A DNA stretch of 13,334 nucleotides from Ruminococcus sp. (GCF_019417665.1 NZ_DXUU01000058.1:1-13334), one strand, 5' to 3'. Counted from the stretch's first letter, positions 1-8,321 are shown. Program-made: numbers and translations. The notes: generated by a model from the letters alone, not told the origin.

Positions 1-173
1 TTCTTTATTTTAGCAGATTTCGCCTCGCTTGGCTAGTGTTAAGTTAATGACATTGATATCATCCGCCCGCTGCGCTTTTACAATTGTGCAATTGGGAATG
101 CGTCGGTGGTGCGGGCAATTACTGCTCTTTCGACAGAAGAACCATAAAATTTTCAGAAATTGCAAAAAAGCAC
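1..173. other. Non-coding stretch with short inverted repeats left of the pyr promoter
   Basis: No credible gene was found here; both strands are broken by stops. Two structures are visible. Two adjacent CAATTG palindromes lie at 81-86 and 89-94. They are flanked by an inverted pair, GCCCGC at 65-70 and GCGGGC at 111-116, so the segment could fold as one long imperfect hairpin. The layout looks like a dispersed intergenic repeat or the edge of a mobile element, but this is inference. The first 60 bases may be the tail region of an upstream gene outside the window; no coding frame in them is recognisable. Confidence 0.35.
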
Positions 174-202
174 TGGACAAAATCTTTGAATTGTGGTATA
201 AT
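174..202 (+). promoter_or_regulatory. Sigma-A type promoter of the pyr operon
   Basis: The -35 box TGGACA (174-179) differs from the consensus TTGACA at one base. A 17-base spacer leads to a perfect -10 box TATAAT (197-202), which is preceded by the extended -10 dinucleotide TG at 194-195. Transcription should begin near 209, just before the PyrR-binding hairpin, leaving a leader of about 170 bases ahead of pyrR. No other promoter is evident before the operon terminator at 9746, so this one probably drives all eight genes. Confidence 0.88.
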
Positions 203-216
203 ACTTAGAAATGAAT

Positions 217-247
217 CCTTTAAGTTGATCCCGTGAGGTTGACAAGG
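217..247 (+). promoter_or_regulatory. PyrR-binding RNA hairpin (anti-antiterminator)
   Basis: Bases 227-240 match the PyrR binding-loop consensus ARUCCNGNGAGGYU at 13 of 14 positions; the first A is G, which can still pair with the terminal U. The conserved GTGAGG loop lies at 233-238. A lower stem is formed by CCTT (217-220) with AAGG (244-247) and GTT (224-226) with GAC (241-243). In the known Bacillus mechanism, PyrR with UMP stabilises this hairpin and so lets the downstream terminator form. The 3' side (about 237-250) can pair with CGCTTACC (303-310) of the terminator, which would give the competing antiterminator. This fits pyrR being the first gene downstream. Confidence 0.9.
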
Positions 248-299
248 CGTTTTAAAAATGAGGCATGTCCTTTTTATGCAATTTGAATGCAGTTATTGT

Positions 300-336
300 A
301 AGCGCTTACCTGTCACAAATGGGTAAGTGCTTTTTT
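300..336 (+). terminator. Leader attenuator of the pyr operon (rho-independent)
   Basis: An 11-bp stem pairs bases 300-310 with 322-332 (AAGCGCTTACC with GGTAAGTGCTT, one G-T pair). The loop is 11 bases, and a run of T residues ends at 336. It lies between the PyrR hairpin and the pyrR start codon at 380, the standard position for PyrR-controlled attenuation. Transcription should stop here when UMP is plentiful and read through when it is scarce. Confidence 0.9.
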
Positions 337-379
337 AGAGCCTGCAGAAAGGCAAGACTGGCTCTTGTGGGAGGTGCAC

Positions 380-931
380 ATGGAGAAAAAAGCAATGATC
401 ATGGATGAAAATGCCATGAGACGTGCGGTTGCCCGGATCACCTATGAGATCCTGGAACGCAACCGCGGCGCAGAGGGACTCTGCATTGTGGGTATCCTGT
501 CCCGAGGCGTTGTGCTGGCGGAACGGATCGCCCGGAAAATCTACGAACTGGAACAGGTACAGGTGGAATTCGGTGCGCTGGATATTACACCGTACCGGGA
601 TGATCGCACTGCCGATCCGTCTCACTGTGCCAGAAGTACCATTGACTTTCCGGTGCAGGACAAGCGTGTGGTCATTGTAGACGATGTCCTCTACACCGGA
701 CGAAGCTGCCGTGCTGCCATAGATGCCATTCTTGCCATCGGCAGACCCCAGTGTATGCAGCTTGCAGTACTGGTGGACAGGGGACACCGGGAACTTCCCA
801 TCCGTCCCGATTATATCGGCAAGAACGTACCCACGGCGCAGACGGAAACCGTCCGTGTCTCCGTGACGGAGATCGATGGTACAGACTGCGTGGAGATCTA
901 TCAGAATTCACCGGAGGAGGATACACCATGA
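380..931 (+). CDS. pyrR: PyrR: pyrimidine operon attenuation regulator / uracil phosphoribosyltransferase
   Basis: This 183-residue RNA-binding regulator of pyr transcription belongs to the type I phosphoribosyltransferase fold; family members often also have uracil phosphoribosyltransferase activity. Visible hallmarks are the N-terminal KAMIMDENAMRRAVARI segment, LDITPYRDD near 68-75, the PRPP-binding loop VVIVDDVLYTGRS (97-109) and VDRGHRELPIR (132-142), all very close to Bacillus PyrR (about 181 residues). The start is set at ATG 380 because GGGAGG lies at 369-374, five bases upstream, and the Bacillus protein begins at the equivalent residue. An in-frame TTG at 365 would add five residues ahead of the ribosome-binding site and is unlikely. 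The stop overlaps the pyrC start (ATGA), suggesting coupled translation. The leader upstream carries the site the protein should bind, giving autoregulation. Confidence 0.96.
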   Translation: MEKKAMIMDENAMRRAVARITYEILERNRGAEGLCIVGILSRGVVLAERIARKIYELEQVQVEFGALDITPYRDDRTADPSHCARSTIDFPVQDKRVVIVDDVLYTGRSCRAAIDAILAIGRPQCMQLAVLVDRGHRELPIRPDYIGKNVPTAQTETVRVSVTEIDGTDCVEIYQNSPEEDTP

Positions 932-2208
932 AGCAGACCATACGCATTGAGAATATAAGGATTGTCCAGCATGCTGTGCTGCCAAGGTGCGATATGCTCA
1001 TCCGGGACGGAAAGATCGTAAAGCTGGGACAGGCGCTGACGGATCCGGCAGATCTGGTCATTGACGGCTCACGCCTTACGGCACTGCCGGGACTGTTCGA
1101 TATGCATGTGCATCTCCGTGACCCCGGACAGACCCACAAGGAGGATATCCTCACTGGCGCAGCCGCAGCCCTTGCCGGCGGCATTACCGGCGTTGCCTGT
1201 ATGCCAAATACTTCCCCTGCCATCGACAGTGTGGAAACAGTACGCTATATCCGTGAAAAAGCCGCACAGACTGGCGTGGATGTACACCCTGTGGGCTGCA
1301 TTACCAAGGGTCTGAAAGGTGAGACACTGTGCGACTATGCCGCACTGAAGGATGCCGGTATCTGCGCTGTCTCCGATGACGGCAGACCAGTGGAATGCGC
1401 TGAAACCATGCGGACGGCGCTGATCCGGGCACACGAGCTGGGAATCCCGGTGATCTCCCACTGTGAGGATATGTCCATCATTGCTGGCGGTATCGTGAAT
1501 CGGGGACTGGCTTCGGAAACTCTGGGCGTCAAGGGTATGGACAGGGCTTCGGAGGACTATATCACCGCACGGGAGATCATCCTTGCGGCATCTACTGACA
1601 CCCCCATTCACATTGCTCACGTGAGTACAAAAGGCAGCGTGGAGATCATCCGTCAAGCAAAGGCACACGGCGTAAAGGTTACCTGTGAGACCTGCCCCCA
1701 TTACTTCCTCATGACGGAGGAGGCTGTGCTGGGACGGGATGCGGACTATCGTATGAATCCGCCTCTGCGTACCGAAGAAGACCGCAGGGCAGTATTGGAG
1801 GGCATACTGGACGGTACCATTGACTGTATCGTTACAGACCATGCACCCCATGCGCTGGAGGAAAAAGCGGACTTTGCACACGCACCCAATGGTGTTATCG
1901 GTATGGAAACTTCACTGGCGGCATCCCTGAAGCTGGTGCACGCCGGATATCTGACCCTACCGCAGTTGGTGGAACGTATGGCGATTCGTCCGAGACAGAT
2001 TCTGGGGCTGCCCCAGGTGCAGATCGCTGTGGGCGAACGGGCTGACCTGACGCTGGTGGATACAGATTATGCATGGACGGTGGAACCGGAAAAAATGCAC
2101 TCCAAGGCACGGAATGTGATCTGGAAGGGGAAGACTCTCGTGGGAAAACCTGTGTATACCATCACGGACGGCGCTGTGCGCTATCAGGATATGGATTATA
2201 ACGTATAA
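928..2208 (+). CDS. pyrC: PyrC: dihydroorotase (class I, zinc amidohydrolase)
   Basis: Catalyses reversible cyclisation of N-carbamoyl-aspartate to dihydroorotate, the third step of UMP synthesis. At 426 residues it matches the Bacillus-type class I enzyme. Metal and substrate ligands of the amidohydrolase barrel are visible: DMHVHLRDPG (58-67; H60, H62, R64), SDDG (149-152), SHCED with H178, IAHVS with H231, and TDHAPH with D304 and H308. All expected catalytic residues are present. The start is ATG 928, overlapping the pyrR stop by four bases, with GGAGGAGG at 913-920; the reading frame is open further upstream but that part lies inside pyrR. A 31-base gap separates it from pyrF. Its substrate must come from an aspartate carbamoyltransferase (pyrB) not encoded in this window. 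Confidence 0.96.
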   Translation: MKQTIRIENIRIVQHAVLPRCDMLIRDGKIVKLGQALTDPADLVIDGSRLTALPGLFDMHVHLRDPGQTHKEDILTGAAAALAGGITGVACMPNTSPAIDSVETVRYIREKAAQTGVDVHPVGCITKGLKGETLCDYAALKDAGICAVSDDGRPVECAETMRTALIRAHELGIPVISHCEDMSIIAGGIVNRGLASETLGVKGMDRASEDYITAREIILAASTDTPIHIAHVSTKGSVEIIRQAKAHGVKVTCETCPHYFLMTEEAVLGRDADYRMNPPLRTEEDRRAVLEGILDGTIDCIVTDHAPHALEEKADFAHAPNGVIGMETSLAASLKLVHAGYLTLPQLVERMAIRPRQILGLPQVQIAVGERADLTLVDTDYAWTVEPEKMHSKARNVIWKGKTLVGKPVYTITDGAVRYQDMDYNV

Positions 2209-2239
2209 CGTGAAATAAAGAATCGAAAGGAATCATGCT

Positions 2240-3157
2240 ATGTCATTGGATAGATTGATCAAACGGATCGACGAACTGAAAAATCCGTCTGTCGCCGGGC
2301 TGGATCCTCGTCTGGAATATGTCCCCCGGTTTATACAGGATGCCTGCTTTTTGGAATATGGCCGCACCCTGGAGGGCGCTGCTGCCGCACTTCTGGCATT
2401 CAACAAAGCACTCATTGATGCACTGTACGATGTGGTACCCGCCATCAAGCCACAGGCAGCGTACTATGAAATGTACGGCTGGCAGGGCGTGCGTACACTG
2501 GCAGAGACTATCTGCTATGCCCAGGAAAAGGGCATGTTCGTCATGACCGACGGCAAGCGCAACGATATCGGTGCTACCATGACCGCATATGCCACGGCAC
2601 ATCTGGGAAAAACGGATGTAGATGGCATATCCCTGGATGCCTTCGGGGCAGACGCTCTCACCGTAAACGGCTATCTGGGCACAGATGGTATCCAGCCCCT
2701 GCTGGATATGTGTGTCCAGTATGACAAGGGGATTTTTGTACTGGCAAAGACATCCAATCCCTCCAGCGGTGAACTCCAGGACAGAGAGATCGACGGAAAG
2801 CCCGTCTATGAGATCATGGGCGAAATGTGTGAGAACTGGGGCGCAGATCAGATCGGTGCCTATGGGTATTCTTCCGTAGGTGCAGTGGTAGGTGCTACCT
2901 ATCCGGAACAGCTGGCTGCACTGCGGAAAAAGCTGCCCCATACCATGTTCCTGGTGCCAGGCTACGGCGCACAGGGCGGTGGTGCACAGGGTGTTGCCGG
3001 GGCATTTGATGCAAACGGCAGAGGTGCTGTTGTGAATTCTTCCCGTGCCATTATGTGTGCCTGGAAGAAGGAGCCGGACTGTCTCGAAACAGATTTCGCA
3101 CAGGCGGCAAGAAGAGAAGCCATTCGGATGCGTGACGATATTACGGCGTATCTTTAA
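2240..3157 (+). CDS. pyrF: PyrF: orotidine 5'-phosphate decarboxylase, type 2 subfamily
   Basis: Decarboxylates OMP to UMP, the last step of the pathway. At 305 residues it is much longer than the roughly 240-residue Bacillus enzyme and belongs to the second PyrF subfamily. VAGLDPR (18-24) begins the barrel. AIKPQAAYYEMYG (68-80) carries a conserved lysine. The catalytic Lys/Asp cluster is MTDGKRNDIG (102-111; D104, K106, D109). The phosphate-binding end is suggested by VPGYGAQGGG. The start ATG 2240 follows GAAAGG (2225-2230). pyrF sits between pyrC and carA, whereas in Bacillus it lies near the 3' end of the operon. The operon does not encode orotate phosphoribosyltransferase, which supplies its substrate. 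Confidence 0.94.
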   Translation: MSLDRLIKRIDELKNPSVAGLDPRLEYVPRFIQDACFLEYGRTLEGAAAALLAFNKALIDALYDVVPAIKPQAAYYEMYGWQGVRTLAETICYAQEKGMFVMTDGKRNDIGATMTAYATAHLGKTDVDGISLDAFGADALTVNGYLGTDGIQPLLDMCVQYDKGIFVLAKTSNPSSGELQDREIDGKPVYEIMGEMCENWGADQIGAYGYSSVGAVVGATYPEQLAALRKKLPHTMFLVPGYGAQGGGAQGVAGAFDANGRGAVVNSSRAIMCAWKKEPDCLETDFAQAARREAIRMRDDITAYL

Positions 3158-3179
3158 TTGATAGGAAAGGACTGGTGTC

Positions 3180-4286
3180 ATGTCATTATTGGAGCGAGGC
3201 GACAAGGCCTATCTGCTTCTGGCAGACGGAACAATTTTTGAGGGCCTGCATTTCGGTGTAAAGGGAACCGTGATCGGTGAGGTCGTGTTTACGACGGGTA
3301 TGACTGCCTATCAGGAAACACTGACGGATCCCAGCTATTTTGGTCAGCTGGTTACACAGACATTTCCGCTGATCGGAAATTATGGAGTCAATCAGGCAGA
3401 CAATGAGTCCGCACGTTCCTATATCGGCGGCTATATTGTGCGGGAATGGTGCAATACACCGTCCAATTTCCGTATGGAGGGCGATGTTGACGCATTTCTG
3501 AAAGAACAGAATATCGTGGGTATCTACAATATTGATACCCGGAAGCTGACACGTATCATCCGGGAAGTGGGCGTTATGAACGGCGTCATTACCACGGAAG
3601 ATGTCTATGCCAAGAAGGACGAACTGCTGGAACAAGTACGCAGCTATGTGATCCGGGATGCAATCGCGGCCGTTACTGGTACAGAGCCGAGAACTTACAG
3701 CGAGGGTACACCTAGATATAGAGTGGCACTCTACGATTTCGGCTATAAACGCAATATTCGTAATGAACTGGTGAAGCGTGGATGTGAGGTTATCGTACTC
3801 CCGGCAACTACGACTGCAAAGGAACTGCTGGAACTGAAACCCGATGGCATTATGCTGTCCAACGGCCCGGGAGACCCTTCGGAAAATCAGGCGGTCATTG
3901 ACAATGTCCGTGAGATCGCCGCACTGGGCATCCCCATCTTCGGCATCTGTCTGGGACACCAGCTTCTGGCACTGTCTCAGGGATGCAGGACGGAAAAGCT
4001 GAAATATGGTCACCGTGGGGCAAATCAGCCTGTCATTGACCTCAATAGCCACCGTACCTATGTCACCAGCCAGAATCACGGCTATGCCGTTGTGGGGGAG
4101 AGTCTCGACCCGGCTGTGGGCACGGTTTCCCATATCAATGCAAACGACCAGACCTGCGAGGGCATCCGGTATCATAAGATCAATGCGTTCACCGTCCAGT
4201 TCCATCCCGAGGCACACGGCGGACCGCTGGATACCGCTTATTTGTTTGATGAATTCACCTCTGTGATGGAAAAGGAGAAGAAGTAA
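3180..4286 (+). CDS. carA: CarA: carbamoyl-phosphate synthase, glutaminase (small) subunit
   Basis: Class I glutamine amidotransferase subunit that hydrolyses glutamine and channels ammonia to CarB. Length is 368 residues, the usual size. The N-terminal domain (about 1-150) contains TTGMTAYQETLTDPSY. The amidotransferase domain carries SNGPGDPSE (227-235), the nucleophile elbow FGICLGHQLL with C257, and the His/Glu of the triad in FHPEAHGGP (H342, E344). All three catalytic residues are intact. The start ATG 3180 lies 8 bases after GGAAAGGA (3164-3171). It follows pyrF by 22 bases and ends three bases before carB, whose ribosome-binding site lies inside the carA end, so the two subunits are probably translationally coupled. 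It is the pyrimidine-operon form, the counterpart of Bacillus PyrAA. Confidence 0.96.
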   Translation: MSLLERGDKAYLLLADGTIFEGLHFGVKGTVIGEVVFTTGMTAYQETLTDPSYFGQLVTQTFPLIGNYGVNQADNESARSYIGGYIVREWCNTPSNFRMEGDVDAFLKEQNIVGIYNIDTRKLTRIIREVGVMNGVITTEDVYAKKDELLEQVRSYVIRDAIAAVTGTEPRTYSEGTPRYRVALYDFGYKRNIRNELVKRGCEVIVLPATTTAKELLELKPDGIMLSNGPGDPSENQAVIDNVREIAALGIPIFGICLGHQLLALSQGCRTEKLKYGHRGANQPVIDLNSHRTYVTSQNHGYAVVGESLDPAVGTVSHINANDQTCEGIRYHKINAFTVQFHPEAHGGPLDTAYLFDEFTSVMEKEKK

Positions 4287-4289
4287 GTT

Positions 4290-7200
4290 ATGCCATTGAG
4301 AAATGATATCAAAAAGGTTCTCGTCATCGGCTCCGGCCCGATCATCATCGGACAGGCGGCTGAGTTTGACTATGCAGGCACTCAGGCGTGCCGTGCCCTG
4401 AAACAGGAGGGGCTGGAGGTCGTCCTCATTAACTCCAATCCGGCTACCATCATGACCGACAAGGCCATGGCGGATAAGGTGTATATCGAGCCGTTGACAC
4501 TGGATGTGGTAAAGCGTATCATCCAGATCGAAAAGCCCGACAGCCTTCTCTCCACCATGGGCGGTCAGACTGGTCTGACCTTGTCCATGCAGCTGGCGGA
4601 GGAGGGATTCCTGGAGGCAAACGGCGTAAAGCTTCTGGGTGCTGACCCTCTGACCATCCACAAGGCAGAGGATCGCCAGGCATTCAAGGATACCATGGAA
4701 AAAATCAACCAGCCCTGCATTCCCTCGAAGGTTGTGGAGACCATTGAGGACGCTGTGGCGTTTGCTGAGACCATCGGCTATCCGGTGATTGTCCGTCCTG
4801 CATTCACACTGGGCGGTACCGGCGGCGGTATTGCGGACAATGAAGAAATGCTCCGGGATATTACAAAGAACGGTCTGCGTCTCTCGCCCATTACCCAGGT
4901 ACTCATTGAGAAGTGCATCAGCGGCTGGAAGGAGATCGAGTTCGAGGTCATCCGTGACCGCAAGGGCAATGTGATCACCGTCTGCTCCATGGAAAACTTC
5001 GACCCCGTTGGCGTACACACCGGTGACAGTATCGTTATTGCACCGGCTGTGACACTGACAGACCGGGAATACCAGATGCTCCGTACTGCGGCGCTGGATA
5101 TTATTTCCGAGCTGAAAGTGGAGGGCGGCTGCAACTGTCAGTTTGCACTGCATCCCACCAGTATGGACTATGCCGTCATTGAAGTAAATCCCCGTGTGTC
5201 CCGTTCTTCCGCACTGGCATCCAAGGCGACAGGCTACCCCATTGCAAAGGTTGCCGCAAGAATCGCCATCGGCTATACCCTGGACGAGATCATCAATCAG
5301 GTCACCGGAAAAACCTATGCTTGCTTTGAGCCGGCACTGGACTATGTGGTTGTCAAGTATCCCAAGTGGGCGTTCGATAAGTTCGTCTATGCAAAGCGTA
5401 CCCTGGGTACCCAGATGAAGGCAACCGGTGAGGTCATGGCAATCGGTACCAGCTTCGAACAGGCAATCATGAAGGCTGTCCGTTCCACAGAGCTGGGCGT
5501 GGATTCCATGAATATGAAGAAGTACGAGGAGATGCCCCTGGAAGAGATCATGGAGCGTCTGAATGTAGTGGACGATGAGCGTGCATTCCAGCTGTACGAG
5601 GCATTGAAGCGTGGCGTACCCGTAGAAAAGCTCCACGAGCTGACTATGGTGGACTGCTGGTTCCTGAACAAGCTGCTGAATCTGGTGGAACTGGAACGGG
5701 AAATGGCAGAGAAGCCTCTCACAGAGGATCTGTATCTTCTGGCAAAGCAGTATGGCTATCTGGATGCCACAATTGAACGTATTTCCGGTAAGAAATGCCC
5801 TATGCACCGCCATGCGGTTTACAAAATGGTTGACACCTGTGCCGGGGAATTCAAGGCAGAGACACCATATTTCTACTCCACTTACGACGACGAAAACGAG
5901 GCAGAGGAATTCATTGAACGTCAGAACAGCGGCAAGAAAAAGGTCATTGTATTCGGCTCTGGTCCTATTCGTATCGGTCAGGGTATCGAGTTTGACTACT
6001 GCTCTGTACACTGCGTATGGACGCTGAAAGAAATGGGCTGCGAGGCAGTGATCTGCAACAATAACCCGGAGACTGTTTCCACGGACTTTGATACCGGCGA
6101 CCGTCTGTATTTCGACCCCCTCACCAAGGAGGACGTTGCCAATATTATCAACACCGAAAAGCCCTATGGCGTTGTGGTACAGTTCGGCGGTCAGACTGCC
6201 ATTAAGCTGACACGCTATCTGGCTGATATGGGCGTCAATATTCTGGGTACTTCCGCAGATGATATTGATGCCGCAGAGGACAGAGAACGCTTTGATGAAG
6301 TACTGGAAAAGTGCGGTATTCCGAGACCTGCCGGTCTGACGGTCATGACGACAGAAGAAGCACTCCAGGCTGCCAATACCCTGGGCTATCCCGTGCTCAT
6401 GCGTCCGTCCTACGTGCTGGGCGGTCAGAATATGATCATTGCCCACTCGGACAAGGATATCGTGGAATATATGGCGATCATTACCAGCCATATGATCGAA
6501 AACCCTGTGCTCATCGACAAGTATATGATGGGTACAGAGGTTGAGGTTGACGCCATCTGTGACGGCAAGGACTTCCTGATTCCGGGTATTATGGAACACG
6601 TGGAGCGTGCAGGTGTCCACTCCGGTGACTCCATCTCCATCTATCCGGCGCAGAATCTGAGCGAGTCCATTACCGACACCATCGTCCGCTATACCGGACT
6701 TCTGGCAAAGGAACTCCACGCTGTGGGACTGATCAACATCCAGTATGTGGTATACAACAACGAGGTCTATGTCATTGAGGTGAATCCACGTTCGTCCCGT
6801 ACAGTGCCCTATATCAGCAAGGTGACAGGTATCCCCATGGTGGATATCGCCACAAAGATCATGCTGGGCGAGACGCTGGAGAGTCTGGGCTACAAGCCGG
6901 GTCTGCACCCCAAGGGCAAGTATGTTGCTGTAAAGGTACCCGTATTCAGCTTTGAGAAGCTCCAGGATGTGGATACTATGCTGGGACCGGAAATGAAGTC
7001 CACAGGTGAGTGCCTGGGTATTGCCACCAATCTGGAGGACGCACTGCTCAAGGGTCTGATCGCTGCGGGCTATGACCTGAAAAAGGAAGGCGGCGTGCTC
7101 CTGTCCGTCCGTGACAGCGACAAGCAGGAAATCATTGCTATTGCAGATAAGTTCGCACGTATGGGCTTTGAACTGTACGGTACAAGCGGTACGGCGGCTG

Positions 7201-7481
7201 TGCTGAATCACAATATGATCGCTACCAACCTGGTGAAGAAGATCTCCGACGGCGAACCCAATACCATCTCACTGTTGGAAAGCGGCAAGATTCACTATAT
7301 GATCTCCACCTCGGCAAAGGGACGTCTCCCGGCACGTGACAGCGTAAAGATGCGCCGGAAGTCCGTGGAACGCTCCATCTGCTGTCTCACTGCTATTGAT
7401 ACAGCTTCGGCTCTGGCAAATGTGCTGGAATCCGGCAGAAGTATTGATGATGTGGAAATGGTGGATATTACAAAAATCTGA
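4290..7481 (+). CDS. carB: CarB: carbamoyl-phosphate synthase, large subunit
   Basis: Makes carbamoyl phosphate from ammonia, bicarbonate and two ATP, the committed step of the pathway. The 1063-residue protein shows the expected internal duplication. The first half opens with VLVIGSGPIIIGQAAEFDYA (about 10-29) and has an ATP-grasp signature VRPAFTLGGTGGG (about 168-180). The second half opens with VIVFGSGPIRIGQGIEFDY (about 551) and has MRPSYVLGGQNM (about 702). Substrate/metal loops GVHTGDSI and GVHSGDSI are both present. The C-terminal MGS-like allosteric domain (about 930-1063) contains LYGTSGTAAVLN; in Bacillus-type enzymes this domain binds the effectors UMP and PRPP. AAAGGAG at 4271-4277 serves ATG 4290. 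No truncation or frameshift is seen. Confidence 0.97.
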   Translation: MPLRNDIKKVLVIGSGPIIIGQAAEFDYAGTQACRALKQEGLEVVLINSNPATIMTDKAMADKVYIEPLTLDVVKRIIQIEKPDSLLSTMGGQTGLTLSMQLAEEGFLEANGVKLLGADPLTIHKAEDRQAFKDTMEKINQPCIPSKVVETIEDAVAFAETIGYPVIVRPAFTLGGTGGGIADNEEMLRDITKNGLRLSPITQVLIEKCISGWKEIEFEVIRDRKGNVITVCSMENFDPVGVHTGDSIVIAPAVTLTDREYQMLRTAALDIISELKVEGGCNCQFALHPTSMDYAVIEVNPRVSRSSALASKATGYPIAKVAARIAIGYTLDEIINQVTGKTYACFEPALDYVVVKYPKWAFDKFVYAKRTLGTQMKATGEVMAIGTSFEQAIMKAVRSTELGVDSMNMKKYEEMPLEEIMERLNVVDDERAFQLYEALKRGVPVEKLHELTMVDCWFLNKLLNLVELEREMAEKPLTEDLYLLAKQYGYLDATIERISGKKCPMHRHAVYKMVDTCAGEFKAETPYFYSTYDDENEAEEFIERQNSGKKKVIVFGSGPIRIGQGIEFDYCSVHCVWTLKEMGCEAVICNNNPETVSTDFDTGDRLYFDPLTKEDVANIINTEKPYGVVVQFGGQTAIKLTRYLADMGVNILGTSADDIDAAEDRERFDEVLEKCGIPRPAGLTVMTTEEALQAANTLGYPVLMRPSYVLGGQNMIIAHSDKDIVEYMAIITSHMIENPVLIDKYMMGTEVEVDAICDGKDFLIPGIMEHVERAGVHSGDSISIYPAQNLSESITDTIVRYTGLLAKELHAVGLINIQYVVYNNEVYVIEVNPRSSRTVPYISKVTGIPMVDIATKIMLGETLESLGYKPGLHPKGKYVAVKVPVFSFEKLQDVDTMLGPEMKSTGECLGIATNLEDALLKGLIAAGYDLKKEGGVLLSVRDSDKQEIIAIADKFARMGFELYGTSGTAAVLNHNMIATNLVKKISDGEPNTISLLESGKIHYMISTSAKGRLPARDSVKMRRKSVERSICCLTAIDTASALANVLESGRSIDDVEMVDITKI

Positions 7482-7497
7482 CGATTACACCGTGGCG

Positions 7498-7525
7498 GAC
7501 GGGAAGATTTCCCGCCCGTCATTTT
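7498..7525 (+). terminator. Intercistronic GC-rich hairpin between carB and pyrK
   Basis: Two overlapping pairings are possible: GACGGG (7498-7503) with CCCGTC (7515-7520), or CGGGAA (7500-7505) with TTCCCG (7509-7514) around a three-base loop. Only a short ATTTT follows, so termination would be weak. It may reduce expression of pyrK-pyrD-ruvX relative to carB, or act as an mRNA-processing or stabilising element. No PyrR binding-loop consensus lies nearby, so PyrR control at this point is unlikely. Confidence 0.45.
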
Positions 7526-7550
7526 AATAGATGAAGGGAGTTGTATGGTT

Positions 7551-8321
7551 ATGGCATATACCCAGATGCTTGCGCCGGTTCTGGAAAAACAGGCGCTTGC
7601 TGGCAATATTTATCGCATGGTACTCCTGTGTCCTGCCATTGCAGAAACGGCAGTGCCGGGACAGTTTGTCCATCTGCTGCCCGTTGGGTGCACCCTGCGC
7701 CGTCCCATTTCCATCTGTGAGATCAATCGGGAAAAGGGGACACTTACCATTGTATTTGAAGTAAAGGGTGCCGGAACAGATGTTCTCGCCAATGTACGCA
7801 CCGGGGAGAATCTGGACGTTCTGGGGCCTCTGGGACACGGCTTCACTATTCTGCCTGATGCAAAGCGTGTAATCCTGGTGGGCGGCGGTATCGGCAATCC
7901 GCCCATGCTGTCACTTGCTCAGGTTTATGGCGCACGTGCAGTGGCAATCTGCGGATTCCGCAGCGCATCGGTGGTGACACTGCAACAGGAATTCCAGGGG
8001 ACAGGGGCAGAGACCATTCTCTGTACAGACGACGGTACTGCCGGACGTCATGCTCTTGTGACAGAGCCACTGAAAGAACTTCTTGCTGATGGCGGTGCAG
8101 ATATGGTCTATGCCTGCGGTCCAAGACCCATGCTGAAATTCGTGGCAGCTGCGGCAAAGGATGCCGGTGTACCCTGTGAGGTATCCATGGAAGAACGCAT
8201 GGGCTGCGGCATCGGTGCGTGTCTGGTATGCGCCTGCCAGCTGGAACGTGAGGGTAAGCCTGTCATGGGGCATGTCTGCAAGGACGGTCCTGTATTTCCC
8301 GCAGAGGAGGTTGTGTGGTAA
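7551..8321 (+). CDS. pyrK: PyrK: electron-transfer subunit of dihydroorotate dehydrogenase B (FAD, 2Fe-2S)
   Basis: Iron-sulfur flavoprotein that passes electrons from the PyrD FMN through a [2Fe-2S] cluster and FAD to NAD+. With the ATG at 7551 the protein has 256 residues, as in Bacillus. The FAD-binding signature RRPISI lies at 50-55, the nucleotide-binding loop LVGGGIGNPPML at 109-120, and the cluster cysteines are C219, C224, C227 and C243 in the C-terminal MEERMGCGIGACLVC region; all four are present. The start is ambiguous. ATG 7545 (two residues longer) lies only four bases after GGGAG (7536-7540), while ATG 7551 lies ten bases after it; 7551 is preferred because pyrD has the same layout. 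The stop overlaps the pyrD start (TAATG). Confidence 0.94.
   Translation: MAYTQMLAPVLEKQALAGNIYRMVLLCPAIAETAVPGQFVHLLPVGCTLRRPISICEINREKGTLTIVFEVKGAGTDVLANVRTGENLDVLGPLGHGFTILPDAKRVILVGGGIGNPPMLSLAQVYGARAVAICGFRSASVVTLQQEFQGTGAETILCTDDGTAGRHALVTEPLKELLADGGADMVYACGPRPMLKFVAAAAKDAGVPCEVSMEERMGCGIGACLVCACQLEREGKPVMGHVCKDGPVFPAEEVVW

Noticed and set aside
751..927. N-terminal extension of pyrC by 59 residues
   Set aside because: It lies inside pyrR, while ATG 928 has a strong ribosome-binding site and gives the normal family length.
1069..1881. A 270-codon minus-strand frame antisense to pyrC
   Set aside because: It overlaps the catalytic core of a certain gene and has the same Cys/His-rich shadow composition.
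2243..3205. A 320-codon minus-strand frame antisense to pyrF
   Set aside because: It covers the whole of pyrF in antisense and has no start signal or known domain.
3186..7211. A 1341-codon open frame on the minus strand antisense to carA and carB
   Set aside because: It mirrors two clearly identified genes, crosses their junction, has no plausible ribosome-binding site, and its His/Cys/Gln-rich composition is what the complement of biased codons gives. Scarcity of the sense codons TTA, CTA and TCA explains the lack of stops.
7498..7525. A second PyrR-controlled attenuator between carB and pyrK
   Set aside because: No ARUCCNGNGAGGYU-like loop precedes the hairpin, and the T-tract is too short for a good terminator.
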